Source: CAVSNH01 sp963729275 (GTDB lineage Bacteria; Actinomycetota; Acidimicrobiia; Acidimicrobiales; RAAP-2). From it: a stretch of 64,000 nt of DNA. Shown piece by piece: positions 8,262 to 16,484 of the stretch. The stretch lies in the NCBI GenBank assembly GCA_963729275.1, contig CAVSNH010000014.1, positions 62,001 to 126,000 on the forward strand, read 5' to 3'. The number at the start of each line of letters is the position of its first letter. The stretch's first letter is position 1. Under the pieces are notes generated by a model that was given only the letters and a program-made list of their open reading frames with translations, did no database searches and was not told where the DNA came from. Position numbers and translations under genes: made by a program.

Positions 8262-8813
8262 TCAGCGCCGCCGGGCTTTCGCCTCGTCCGCGTCGTCGGC
8301 TTGGTCGGTCTCGTCGGCCTCGGCCAGCTCGGCCAGATACCGGTTGTAGGCCGCCAACTGTGCTGCCTCGTCCGGGGTCTGCTCGGCGAAACGCTCGCCC
8401 CTCGTGCTGCGCTCGGGGTCGACAGCCGTCGCCGCGGCGATGGCCACGTTTCGCTCGCGGCCTCCGGTGAGCGCCCACCCCGGCTCCAGGTGCGGCGGCC
8501 TCGATCGGCCGCCAATGGCAAGGGAGCCATCGGCGGCCACGTCTGGCGACGATCCGTTCGACGCTCCGTCGGCCTGTCCATGCACCCCCGGCCACCGCTG
8601 GGTCCCGCCGTTGACGCTGTCGTGGACCAGGCTCCACCACACGTACACCGCGTAGCCGGCGAACAACGGCCATTCGAAGGTGTACGCCCAACTCAGCGTG
8701 TTGCCCCCGAGGGCCCGGCTGAGCTGCCACTTGGTCAGGAAGGCAAAGGCGGGCAACAGCACGAGCAGGGTGACGTGCAGCGCGATGCAGCGCGAGGAGA
8801 AGTACCGACGCAC
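8262..8813 (-). CDS. Membrane protein of unknown function
   Basis: A 183-residue protein. Two hydrophobic helices occupy the N-terminal 65 residues: one after RRYFSSRCIALHVTLLVLL, and one at FEWPLFAGYAVYVWWSLV. They are separated by KWQLSRALGGN, a pattern seen in small actinobacterial membrane proteins that accompany DUF3817. The C-terminal half is acidic and low-complexity (AELAEADETDQADDADEAK) and is probably cytoplasmic. The start is GTG 8813 with TGAGGG just upstream. No function can be assigned. Confidence 0.65.
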   Translation of the reverse strand: MRRYFSSRCIALHVTLLVLLPAFAFLTKWQLSRALGGNTLSWAYTFEWPLFAGYAVYVWWSLVHDSVNGGTQRWPGVHGQADGASNGSSPDVAADGSLAIGGRSRPPHLEPGWALTGGRERNVAIAAATAVDPERSTRGERFAEQTPDEAAQLAAYNRYLAELAEADETDQADDADEAKARRR

Positions 8814-8995
8814 GCCCTCATGGTACCGGCGGTTGCTCGGGCCCCGGCAGCGCCCGGACCTGCGTCAACGACTCTCCCGGTGTAGGCCACAGCGTCCCCG
8901 TCGTCGGAAGCCGCGCTTCGTAAGATCGGCTGCGGACGGGCAGCCCGGCCAGGCACGCGGCGTCGAGCACTCCTTCCGGGACGAAAGGACGAGTC

Positions 8996-9775
8996 ATGAA
9001 CGAACGCCTGAGAATCGGCATCGCCGAGGCCATCGGCACGATGATCCTCGTCGTCGGCGGTGCGGGCACGGCCATCCTCGCCACCGGCCACTTCTTTCCC
9101 AAGGGCACGGTTGGTGTCCTCGGCGTGGCCCTCGCCTTCGGGCTCAGCCTGCTGGTGGCGGCCTACGCCATCGGCTCCATCTCCGGCTGCCACATCAACC
9201 CGGCCGTCACCCTCGGCCTGTGGGTCATCGGCAAGACGAAGTCGATCGAACTGCCGTACTACATCGTGGGTCAGCTGGTGGGTGGACTGGTCGGCGCCCT
9301 CATCATCTACATCATCGCCAAGGGCAGCTTGGTCCACTTCAACGCCACGGCCACCGGGTTCGCGTCGAATGGTTACGGCATCCACTCACCGGGTGGGTTC
9401 AAGCTCAGCGCGGTGATGCTCGACGAGGTGTTCTTCACCGCCGTCTTCGTCTTCATCATCGCCTCGACCAGCCGTCTGTCCATGCCCGTCGGCATGACCG
9501 GGGTGACGATCGGCCTGACCTTGACCGTCATCCACCTCATAACCATCCCGGTCGACAACACGTCGGTCAATCCGGCCCGGAGCCTGTCCACCGCCGTGTT
9601 CCAGGGAGGCTGGGCCCTCGATCAGTTGTGGGTGTTCATCATCTTCCCGATCGTCGGCGGCATCCTGGGCGGCGCCGCCTGGCGGGCCCTGCGCCCCGCC
9701 TCCGACGAGCTGCCCGAGGAGATTTCCGAGGCCGTGGCCCCCGCCCCCTACGGCCGCCGCCCCCAACCCGAGTAG
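8996..9775 (+). CDS. aqpZ: Aquaporin, MIP family
   Basis: A 259-residue channel with six predicted membrane helices and the two family NPA boxes: CHINPAVT (about 64-71) and TSVNPARS (about 189-196). The Arg after the second NPA is the selectivity-filter arginine, which favours water over glycerol. The N-terminus (AEAIGTMILVVGGAG) carries the conserved Glu-Gly pattern. AAAGGACG sits 6 nt before the ATG. The C-terminal tail is hydrophilic and Pro-rich. It stands alone between a divergent membrane gene and a metallopeptidase gene. An aquaglyceroporin role is less likely but not excluded. Confidence 0.88.
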   Translation: MNERLRIGIAEAIGTMILVVGGAGTAILATGHFFPKGTVGVLGVALAFGLSLLVAAYAIGSISGCHINPAVTLGLWVIGKTKSIELPYYIVGQLVGGLVGALIIYIIAKGSLVHFNATATGFASNGYGIHSPGGFKLSAVMLDEVFFTAVFVFIIASTSRLSMPVGMTGVTIGLTLTVIHLITIPVDNTSVNPARSLSTAVFQGGWALDQLWVFIIFPIVGGILGGAAWRALRPASDELPEEISEAVAPAPYGRRPQPE

Positions 9776-9890
9776 ACCTGGCGGCCGGGTCGGATGGGTG
9801 GGACGCCGGATTCTTCGCCGGCCACCAAGAGATGCGAGGAGATGGGGAGCGCCTGGGTATGACCACGCCCATCACGTCACAGCGGCCCCA

Positions 9891-9896
9891 TAGCGT
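9891..9896 (+). promoter_or_regulatory. Candidate -10 element for a leaderless transcript
   Basis: TAGCGT ends 7 nt before the ATG at 9904, and no ribosome-binding site is visible in the gap. Confidence 0.5.
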
Positions 9897-9903
9897 CGGG
9901 CCT

Positions 9904-10503
9904 ATGGCCTACACCGTCGAGGATCCAACCTTGTTCCACCCCCACGTCGAGGTCCGCGTGAGCCCACGCCGTAAGAAGACGGCCGGGGCCCACTGGGAGG
10001 GCGATCGGATCGTGGTCGTCGTCCCCTCCCACCTCCGAGGTGAAGCCCGCGACCGGATGGTCGACGAGCTGGCCGGGCGGCTCCGCCGCCACCGGCCCCA
10101 CCTCGAGGCATCCGACGAGGAGCTGCGGCAGCGGGCCGAGGACCTCGGCCGCCGGTATATCGACGGCGTCGTCCCGGCCTCCATACGCTGGTCACGGACC
10201 CAGAACAAGCGGTGGGGCTCGTGCACGGTGTCGACCGGTGACGTGCGCATCTCGGAGCGACTACGGGTCGTCCCCTCCTGGGTGTTGGACGCGGTCATCG
10301 TCCACGAGCTGGCCCACATCATCGAGGCCACCCACTCCCCCCGCTTCCGCGAGCTCGAGCACCGCTATCCGCGCCAGCAGGAGGCCGAGTACTTCCTCGA
10401 GGGCTACACCCTGGGCCTCGAATGCCGTGACGGCATCGGCAATGGACATCCGAGGAACGGCTGGTCGCAGCCCGAGCACCCGGCCGTTCCCGAGTCGGTC
10501 TGA
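9904..10503 (+). CDS. YgjP-type (DUF45) zinc metallopeptidase
   Basis: A 199-residue cytoplasmic protein with the HELAH zinc-binding helix (IVHELAHIIEATHSPRF, about 134-150), where the second His group (THS) supplies the third ligand. The preceding TQNKRWGSCTVSTGDVRISERL is the other hallmark of the YgjP/DUF45 family. Relatives are predicted metal-dependent peptidases and some are fused to or found near DNA-modification systems; the substrate is unknown here. The ATG at 9904 has a -10-like hexamer 7 nt upstream and no Shine-Dalgarno. The next gene begins 29 nt downstream on the same strand. Confidence 0.82.
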   Translation: MAYTVEDPTLFHPHVEVRVSPRRKKTAGAHWEGDRIVVVVPSHLRGEARDRMVDELAGRLRRHRPHLEASDEELRQRAEDLGRRYIDGVVPASIRWSRTQNKRWGSCTVSTGDVRISERLRVVPSWVLDAVIVHELAHIIEATHSPRFRELEHRYPRQQEAEYFLEGYTLGLECRDGIGNGHPRNGWSQPEHPAVPESV

Positions 10504-10532
10504 ACCTCGCAGCCGAGGTCGTCGGTACATCG

Positions 10533-11189
10533 GTGGTCGAAGGCGAGGACCGGCTGCGATCGGTGTGCGAGGCCGCGGCCCGAGGTGAGTTCCCCGACCC
10601 GGATTGGGCACTCGAGCTCGTGCCGGCGCCGGCTCGGGTCGTGGCCGCCGTGTGCGGCTTCACCGGCCACCACCTGATCGCCACCGATCTCCCCGAGGAC
10701 GAGGTGCGGCACCAACTGGCGTCGGACGACATGGCCGCGCCGATGAGCCCGATGTTCCTCGGGTGGCTCGGTCGGCGCCTCGATGCCAACGTCGGCCACG
10801 TGGACATGGTGCTCGCCGGCCGGGGGACGGGAAAGGGTGGCAACTGGCTCCGACCCACGGCCGACCCGCCCGACAACGAGCGAGTCCGGCGGGCGCGGCA
10901 CCAGCGCGCTGGAGTCCGCTACCTGGCACCCCCTGAAGGTGGCGCCATCGTGACCATCGGCGCCGGGCTCGCTGATCGTGGTGAGCTCTCGATCGAGATC
11001 TCCGACGAGTCGGCCCGAAGCCGGGGCTTTGGCGCTCGGATCATTCTCGGCGCCCTCGACCACCTGGCGGCCGGAGAGGTGGTCTTCGCCAGCGTCGCTC
11101 CTGGCAACACCCGCTCGATCCGCTGTTTCCTGGCCGCCGGCTTCATCCCGGTAGGCGCAGAGTCGATACTCACGAAGATCCAGGCCTGA
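10533..11189 (+). CDS. GNAT-family N-acetyltransferase-like protein
   Basis: A 218-residue protein. The C-terminal half shows a GNAT core. An acetyl-CoA loop-like region DESARSRGFGARIILGALDHL (split here: DESARSRGFG then ARIILGALDHL, about 150-170) is followed by VAPGNTRSIRCFLAAGFIPVG, the usual last strand-helix unit. The N-terminal half (FTGHHLIATDLPEDEVRHQL) has no clear assignment and may be a second degenerate GNAT half. The acceptor substrate is unknown. The start is GTG 10533; no earlier ATG or GTG exists in frame after the metallopeptidase stop. Probably co-transcribed with the metallopeptidase. Confidence 0.65.
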   Translation: MVEGEDRLRSVCEAAARGEFPDPDWALELVPAPARVVAAVCGFTGHHLIATDLPEDEVRHQLASDDMAAPMSPMFLGWLGRRLDANVGHVDMVLAGRGTGKGGNWLRPTADPPDNERVRRARHQRAGVRYLAPPEGGAIVTIGAGLADRGELSIEISDESARSRGFGARIILGALDHLAAGEVVFASVAPGNTRSIRCFLAAGFIPVGAESILTKIQA

Positions 11190-11238
11190 CTTGCCGGCCG
11201 GGTAAGCCGGGCGGCCCCCGCTCGACTACAACAGTCAC

Positions 11239-12192
11239 ATGGCCTTTCTGCTGGCAGCCCTGGCGGCGGCCGTCAACGCCCTCACCTCGGTGCTCCAGCG
11301 CATCGGTGTGGAGACGGCACCGGCCTCGAGCGCCCTGCGCCTCAGCCTCATGGCTCATGCCCTGCGCCGCGGCATTTGGCTCGTCGGCTTCGCCCTCATG
11401 CTGGTCGTCTTCGGGCTACAGGCCACCGCCCTCCGGTTCGGGTCGCTCACCATCGTCCAGCCCGTGTTGACCACCGAGCTTCTCTTCCTCCTCCTCATCC
11501 TGGCCGTGTGGTTCCGCTACCGGCTGCATTGGCCGGAATGGGTAGGCGCGGCCACCGTCGTCGGCGGCCTGGGCATCTTCTTTTTGGCCGCCGACCCCAA
11601 AGGCGGGCGGGCTCTCCCCAGCGAGCACGGGTGGCTACTCACTTACATCGTTCTCGGTAGCGCCATTGCCGCCTGCATCGTCAGCGCCCTGCGGGGACCG
11701 CGCTGGTGGCGGGCGGCCGCCTTCGGGGCGTCCGCATCGCTCACCGCCGCCTTCACCGCCGCTTTGACCAAGGCCATCACCACGTACGTGACCGAAGGCT
11801 GGGACCACGTCTTCGTGCATGCCCAGCCTTACCTGCTGGCCATCTCCGGCATCGGCACCGTCTTCCTGATCCAGAACGCGCTGCACGCCGGGCCCATCAC
11901 GGCGTCGCGCATCACCATGATCACCATCAACCCGGTTGTGAGCATCGTGCTCGGCATCACCCTCTTCGGCGACCGGCTCCGGAGCGGCCCGGGCTGGATC
12001 ACACTCGAGACCCTCGGGCTCGCGACTTTGGTGGTCGGGGTGGTGGTGCTCGCCCGCTCACCCCTCGTGGCCAGCACGAGGACGGGCGGCGACAGCGCCG
12101 GGCCCGAGGAGATGCTGGGCGGTGCCCGCGAGCGTGCCGCCCTGGCCGCCGTCGAGGCCGTGGTGGCAATGGACCCGGGCACGATCGACTGA
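11239..12192 (+). CDS. DMT-superfamily (EamA-like) transporter
   Basis: A 317-residue inner-membrane protein with about nine hydrophobic helices arranged in two similar halves, as in drug/metabolite transporters. ALRFGSLTIVQPVLTTELLFLL in the first half and ASRITMITINPVVSIVLGITLFGD in the second are the paired EamA-type segments (helix plus short polar turn). The substrate cannot be deduced. The C-terminal 50 residues are hydrophilic and end in an acidic stretch. The ATG at 11239 lacks a Shine-Dalgarno; TACAAC lies 6 nt upstream as a weaker -10-like element. It is convergent with the MFS gene. Confidence 0.75.
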   Translation: MAFLLAALAAAVNALTSVLQRIGVETAPASSALRLSLMAHALRRGIWLVGFALMLVVFGLQATALRFGSLTIVQPVLTTELLFLLLILAVWFRYRLHWPEWVGAATVVGGLGIFFLAADPKGGRALPSEHGWLLTYIVLGSAIAACIVSALRGPRWWRAAAFGASASLTAAFTAALTKAITTYVTEGWDHVFVHAQPYLLAISGIGTVFLIQNALHAGPITASRITMITINPVVSIVLGITLFGDRLRSGPGWITLETLGLATLVVGVVVLARSPLVASTRTGGDSAGPEEMLGGARERAALAAVEAVVAMDPGTID

Positions 12193-12244
12193 CCGGCTTC
12201 TGATGGGGGCCCGACCTTCGGTCAGACGGCTCGACCGACGGTGA

Positions 12245-14095
12245 TCAGGCCGAGCTGGCGCCGACGAGCTCGTGGAGCTCCTCGGCAACCTCGGCATTGT
12301 GGCGCTCCTCGTCCTCCTTGGCCCGGCGCGGACTCCACCGACCGCGGTTGAGGAAGATGGTCGGTATGAAGAGCACCATGCCGAGCACGCAGACCCAGAA
12401 CCAGTGCTGCCACTGCTTGGCCGACCTGCCGATTCCGTTGAGCAGCGAGTTGAGCGCGCTCTGGTGGGCGGCGAGGTAAGTCAGCTGCGACTGGTAGGGG
12501 ACGACGAGGGTCTTGAGCGCCGTGACGTTGGCGAGCACCTTGGCGTAGACGGCCGGCCCGACGGCCTTGTCCAGTGCAGCCAGGTTGGCCGTCGTCGGGT
12601 GCGAGTTGACGGCGGCGACAATGGCCGCGTTCTTCGGAAGGGTGAGCGGCTTCAGCCAGCTGGCATTGGCCTCGGCGAAAGCCACTGACTTCGGGTGGGC
12701 CAGCTGGAAGGCCTGGACGTTGAAGGGGGCCGTACCGTTGGGCGGTGTCTGGGCGTAGACGAGGTTGTCGACCACCGGGTTGACCGAGTTGATGACGAGG
12801 GGCAGGAAAATGAAGGAGAGGCCCACCACCAGCCGGAGGATCCACGCCCACAGAGCGAGGCCCGTCCCGACCAGAGCCGGGTTCTTGGCCTCCACCATCT
12901 CGGTGTAGCCGGCCATCCATGGGGCGTAGGTCAACGAGATGCAGACGGCGAGCAAGACCTCGAGGGTGATCAATGTCGAGAAGCTGGTGGTCGGGTGATC
13001 GGTCTGACGCAAGAAGAGGATGAGCATGACGATGGACCCGATCGACCCGATGAGCATGAGGGGTTTGCGCACCCGCAGCTTGTCCGACAGGACACCGAAG
13101 ACGATCAGAGCCACCGCGTCGGCCCCCCAATACCACGTGTTGAGGTAGTTGGCGTTGGAGGTCGTGAGGTTGAGGCCATTCGAGTGCCGGTACACGGTGG
13201 CCCAGAAGATGGTGAAGAAGCCGGAGGCCGCGTAATAGACGAGCAAGAACAGCGAGATGCCGATGGCTGAGCCGACGAGCTGCCACTTGAGGATCTGTCG
13301 CCAGGGACGGGACGTCGCCGCCACCACCTCGTCGACGGAGATGCCCCGCGCCCTTGCCTCGACGAGGGCGCGGTCCTGCTCGCTGACCATCAGCTGCTCG
13401 CGGATTCGGAAGGAGAGGTCCTTCAGGAAGAAGAGGGCGAGGACGCAGACCACGAGGGCCGTCACCCCCGAGATCACGAACTGCCATTTCCAGCCGCCCA
13501 CCCCGTGGTGGCGCAGAAAGTAATTGATGGTGTTGGTGGCGACGACGGAGGTGAGCAGGCTGCCCGCCACCGGGCCGACCGTCCAGAACCCCATGGCCGA
13601 GGCCCGGCCCAGTTGCGGGCTGAAGTCGCGCACGAGAGCCGGGGTGGCGACCAGGATGGCGCCTTCGACGACCCCGAGGGCGGAGATCACGATGAAGAAC
13701 TCCGTCTCGGTGCTGCACGCCGGAACCCCGACGGCGACGAGCAGGCCCACGATGAGGAGGCCGTAGATCACGACGTTGGACCGCCCGAGCTGGTCGGTCC
13801 TCGAGGCGGGCAGCGATGCAAAGGCTCCGAGCAGGTTGGAGACGACCACGATGGCCACGTAGAACGAGAAAGACATGTGGAAGTACTGCAGGATCTGCGG
13901 GGTGACACCCGTCTGGGTGAAATACGTGTAGTAGAGGACGATGGTGGCGAGGACGGCGAGCGCCAGGTAGCCGGTCCGCTTGGCACCGTGCGGATACTCG
14001 TCGATCTCGTGGACGAAGAAGAAGCGGAAGAGCGGGCTCCGATCGCGCCGGCCAGCCGGTGGTGGGGTCGCTACGGGTGCGGTGTCAGTCGCCAT
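12245..14095 (-). CDS. MFS transporter with a large extracytoplasmic loop
   Basis: A 616-residue major facilitator with about 12 membrane helices. DQLGRSNVVIYG (loop 2-3) and DKLRVRKPLMLIG (loop 8-9) mark the two half-repeats. It is longer than the usual 400-450 residues. Roughly residues 435-565, between helices 11 and 12, form a hydrophilic segment of about 130 residues rich in Ala, Asn, Leu and Val (FQLAHPKSV, NSHPTTANLAAL, AHQSALNSLL), which would lie outside the membrane. The last 35 residues are charged and cytoplasmic. The substrate is unknown. The acyl-CoA dehydrogenase gene upstream on the same strand is 172 bp away, so uptake of a lipid-like substrate is conceivable but unproven. 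Confidence 0.78.
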   Translation of the reverse strand: MATDTAPVATPPPAGRRDRSPLFRFFFVHEIDEYPHGAKRTGYLALAVLATIVLYYTYFTQTGVTPQILQYFHMSFSFYVAIVVVSNLLGAFASLPASRTDQLGRSNVVIYGLLIVGLLVAVGVPACSTETEFFIVISALGVVEGAILVATPALVRDFSPQLGRASAMGFWTVGPVAGSLLTSVVATNTINYFLRHHGVGGWKWQFVISGVTALVVCVLALFFLKDLSFRIREQLMVSEQDRALVEARARGISVDEVVAATSRPWRQILKWQLVGSAIGISLFLLVYYAASGFFTIFWATVYRHSNGLNLTTSNANYLNTWYWGADAVALIVFGVLSDKLRVRKPLMLIGSIGSIVMLILFLRQTDHPTTSFSTLITLEVLLAVCISLTYAPWMAGYTEMVEAKNPALVGTGLALWAWILRLVVGLSFIFLPLVINSVNPVVDNLVYAQTPPNGTAPFNVQAFQLAHPKSVAFAEANASWLKPLTLPKNAAIVAAVNSHPTTANLAALDKAVGPAVYAKVLANVTALKTLVVPYQSQLTYLAAHQSALNSLLNGIGRSAKQWQHWFWVCVLGMVLFIPTIFLNRGRWSPRRAKEDEERHNAEVAEELHELVGASSA

Positions 14096-14267
14096 ACGTC
14101 CTCCCCCTGGTGCTCATGCTGATGCTCATGTACCCATGGGCTCGACGCTCCCCCGTCGGGCGGACCGACCGTAGCGCAGAAGGGCTGATCAGGCGAGGGA
14201 TTGACGGCCGTCACGGGGCCGTAAATGGCGCCGGCGTACGGCGGCGCACCCCGGCGCACGTACCTCC

Positions 14268-15395
14268 TCAGTCGAGGACAGCAGCGGCCACGAGCTCTTC
14301 GAGGTAGCGGCTGTCCCACCACGAGAGCTGCAGTTGTTTGGCGCGGCGGAAGTACAGCTGGATGTCGAACTCGACGGTGAACCCGATGCCGCCGAAGATC
14401 TGCTGGGCGGTGGCCGTCAGGTCACGGAAGGTTCGACAGGCGTAGAGCTTGGCCATCGGCGCCAACTTGGCCACGCTCTTTCCGTCGGCCCGCGCCCAGG
14501 CGGCTTCGTGCACGAGCACCTCGGCCCCGTCCAGGTTGGTGACCGAGTCGGCCAGGTAGTGGGCCAGGGCCTGAAAGGCCCCGAGCGGCTTGTCGAACTG
14601 GTGGCGGTCCTTGGCGTACTGCACGGTGATGTCAAGGGCGTGCCTGGCCCCACCGACGGCCTGGGCCCCGGCCAGGATGATGGCCTCGTGCATCACCTCG
14701 TCCCACGTCGACCAACCACTTGCGGCCGAGCCGATGCGGTCCGCGTCGATGACCCGCACGCCGTCGAAGTCGACGCGGTACTGGGTGTCGGAGGCCACCG
14801 AGAATTGCTGGGTCAGCGTGACTCCTTCGGCGGCCGGGTCGACGAGGAACAGATCGACGTCACGCGTGGCGCCGCCGGTACGGGCCAGCACCAGCAGCCG
14901 TGACGCCGACGTAGCGAAGGCGACATGGCGCTTCGTGCCGCTGATGGTGAACCCGTCGCCGTCCGGCACCGCCTGCACCTGGATGCCGGATGCGCCGAAT
15001 CCGCCCTCGGGCTCGAGCCACGCCGGCGTGACGATAGCCTCGCCGGTCACGATCCGGGGCAGCCATTCCGACTTGAGCTCGGCGCTGGCGCTGGTGGCCA
15101 GGGCGGTGCCGCAGAGGACGGCGCTCACGAAATGGGGCGAGGGGACGAGCGCCCTCCCGAATTCCTCGTAGACGACCACGCCCTCGACTGCCGACATGCC
15201 CGAGCCGCCGTACTCCTCCGGCAGCTGCAGCCCGATGAGGTCGAGGTGGGCCAGCTGCTTCCACAGCTCGGGGGCGAAGCCAACGGCGTCGTCCTCGAGC
15301 TGGCGGACGACCGAGAGCGGGCAGGAGGCGGCGCAGACACCACGCACTGTCTCGCGCAGCATCTCCTGCTCGGCGCTGAAGGTCAGGTCCAACAT
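14268..15395 (-). CDS. Acyl-CoA dehydrogenase, FadE28/ChsE1-like subunit
   Basis: A 375-residue FAD flavoprotein of the acyl-CoA dehydrogenase family. Visible parts are LPEEYGGSGMSAVEGVVVYEEFG (split: LPEEYGGSGMSA and EGVVVYEEFG, about 58-82), the beta-domain and the C-terminal helical block QIFGGIGFTVEFDIQLYFRR (about 330-349). The first half lacks the usual W-[IT]-T-x-A FAD motif, and the C-terminal block is of the type seen in mycobacterial FadE28, which pairs with a second FadE as an alpha2-beta2 enzyme acting on steroid side-chain CoA esters. The partner here would be the 17707-18888 gene. It is the last gene of the five-gene minus-strand run, 73 nt after the MaoC gene. Confidence 0.8.
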   Translation of the reverse strand: MLDLTFSAEQEMLRETVRGVCAASCPLSVVRQLEDDAVGFAPELWKQLAHLDLIGLQLPEEYGGSGMSAVEGVVVYEEFGRALVPSPHFVSAVLCGTALATSASAELKSEWLPRIVTGEAIVTPAWLEPEGGFGASGIQVQAVPDGDGFTISGTKRHVAFATSASRLLVLARTGGATRDVDLFLVDPAAEGVTLTQQFSVASDTQYRVDFDGVRVIDADRIGSAASGWSTWDEVMHEAIILAGAQAVGGARHALDITVQYAKDRHQFDKPLGAFQALAHYLADSVTNLDGAEVLVHEAAWARADGKSVAKLAPMAKLYACRTFRDLTATAQQIFGGIGFTVEFDIQLYFRRAKQLQLSWWDSRYLEELVAAAVLD

Positions 15396-15468
15396 GGGGT
15401 CGTCTCCTCACAGGCGGCCGCGGTGGCCCCTCGTCCGATGGAATGAACTCCGCGACCGGTGGGCCCGG

Positions 15469-15957
15469 TCACGGTCGCCATCGCTCGCCCGTCCGGTCCC
15501 AGGGGTTGTCCTCGTCGCCGGTGGGCAGGGCCACTCGGGCCCGGCACGTCGTCTTTCGCTCACCGTCGACGGACACGGCCACCTCGAGCTCGACCCAGCC
15601 GCACCCGGTGTCGTCGGTGGACACTGCGGTCACCCGGCCCTCGAAGACCATGGTGTCGCCGGGGAAGATCGACCCGAGCATGCGGAAGTTCATCCGGCCG
15701 AGCCGGCCGTAGGGGCCGGTCCAGTCGGTCACGAAGCGCTCGAACCAGTGGGCCAGGTTCGGGGTGTTGAGGAAGATGTCACGGGTGCCGTTGCGGTGGA
15801 CGGCGAAGTCCCGGTCGTGGTGCATCGGTCGCCAGTCGCGAGCGGCGAGGGCCCCGAGCACGACGGTGGTGGCTGTGACCGGATAGTGGAGGGGGGGCAG
15901 CTCCTCGTCCACGGCCACGTCGTCGATCCGCCGACGGGTGAAGGTCGACGCGCTCAT
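15469..15957 (-). CDS. MaoC-type enoyl-CoA hydratase subunit with catalytic residues
   Basis: A 162-residue single hotdog domain. The hydratase-2 motif is intact as ARDWRPMHHDRDFA (about 39-52): the Asp, followed four residues later by His, is the catalytic D-x4-H dyad. FERFVTDWTGPYGRLGRMNFRML and the closing FEGRVTAVSTDDTGCGWVELEV strands fit the MaoC fold (each block read separately). The ATG at 15957 overlaps the stop of the preceding hotdog gene by 4 nt, implying a heteromeric enzyme. It hydrates a trans-2-enoyl-CoA in beta-oxidation; the pairing resembles ChsH1 with the MaoC part of ChsH2. Confidence 0.8.
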   Translation of the reverse strand: MSASTFTRRRIDDVAVDEELPPLHYPVTATTVVLGALAARDWRPMHHDRDFAVHRNGTRDIFLNTPNLAHWFERFVTDWTGPYGRLGRMNFRMLGSIFPGDTMVFEGRVTAVSTDDTGCGWVELEVAVSVDGERKTTCRARVALPTGDEDNPWDRTGERWRP

Positions 15958-16484
15958 TGCGCGGCCGCCTCGTCGGCCGGCCGGCGGTAGCCGAAGCCGG
16001 TGTAGCTCTCGGTCGCCACCGGCTCGCCGCGTTGGTTGTGGTACTCGACGTCGATCACCCAGAAGCGGCCGGTGCCCAGCCGAGTGGTCTTCTCCTCGCT
16101 CACCGAGCGCAGGATCTGCCGAGTGCGCAGCCGGTCGCCGGGACGGACCGGCTCGAAGAAGACGATCGTGTTGTCGGTCATGACCGCCTCGGGCAGGCCG
16201 AGCCCCTCCTTCAGGTCGAAGTGCACCTGGAGGGGCAACCCCGAGGTCGCCCGGTTGGGCGCCCAGTGGTGGGGCCGGAACCATACCGACGCCATGGTGG
16301 GCGGGGCGATAGAGCCGCCGGTCACCCGCTCGGCCACCTCGGGCTCCCAGAACAAGGGATTGCCGTTCTCGACGGACGCGCACGACGTCCAGATATAGCC
16401 CTGCTCGACGGGGAACTCGCCGTCCTCTTCGTACAGGGGTACGTCGACAAGTCGCTCGATGTCGGACTCGCCGATGGCCGTCAC
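15954..16484 (-). CDS. MaoC-like hotdog subunit lacking the catalytic dyad
   Basis: A 176-residue hotdog domain. The position of the catalytic motif reads SVENGNPLFWEPEVAE (about 37-52): Asn replaces the Asp and Phe replaces the His, while the downstream GGSIAPPTMASVW and FFEPVRPGDRLRTRQ blocks are kept. It is therefore probably the non-catalytic, substrate-binding half of a heterodimeric hydratase, as in ChsH2. The start is GTG 16484, which overlaps the TGA of the racemase-like gene by 4 nt; its own stop overlaps the next gene by 4 nt. Tight coupling on both sides supports a complex with the neighbour. Confidence 0.78.
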   Translation of the reverse strand: MTAIGESDIERLVDVPLYEEDGEFPVEQGYIWTSCASVENGNPLFWEPEVAERVTGGSIAPPTMASVWFRPHHWAPNRATSGLPLQVHFDLKEGLGLPEAVMTDNTIVFFEPVRPGDRLRTRQILRSVSEEKTTRLGTGRFWVIDVEYHNQRGEPVATESYTGFGYRRPADEAAAQ

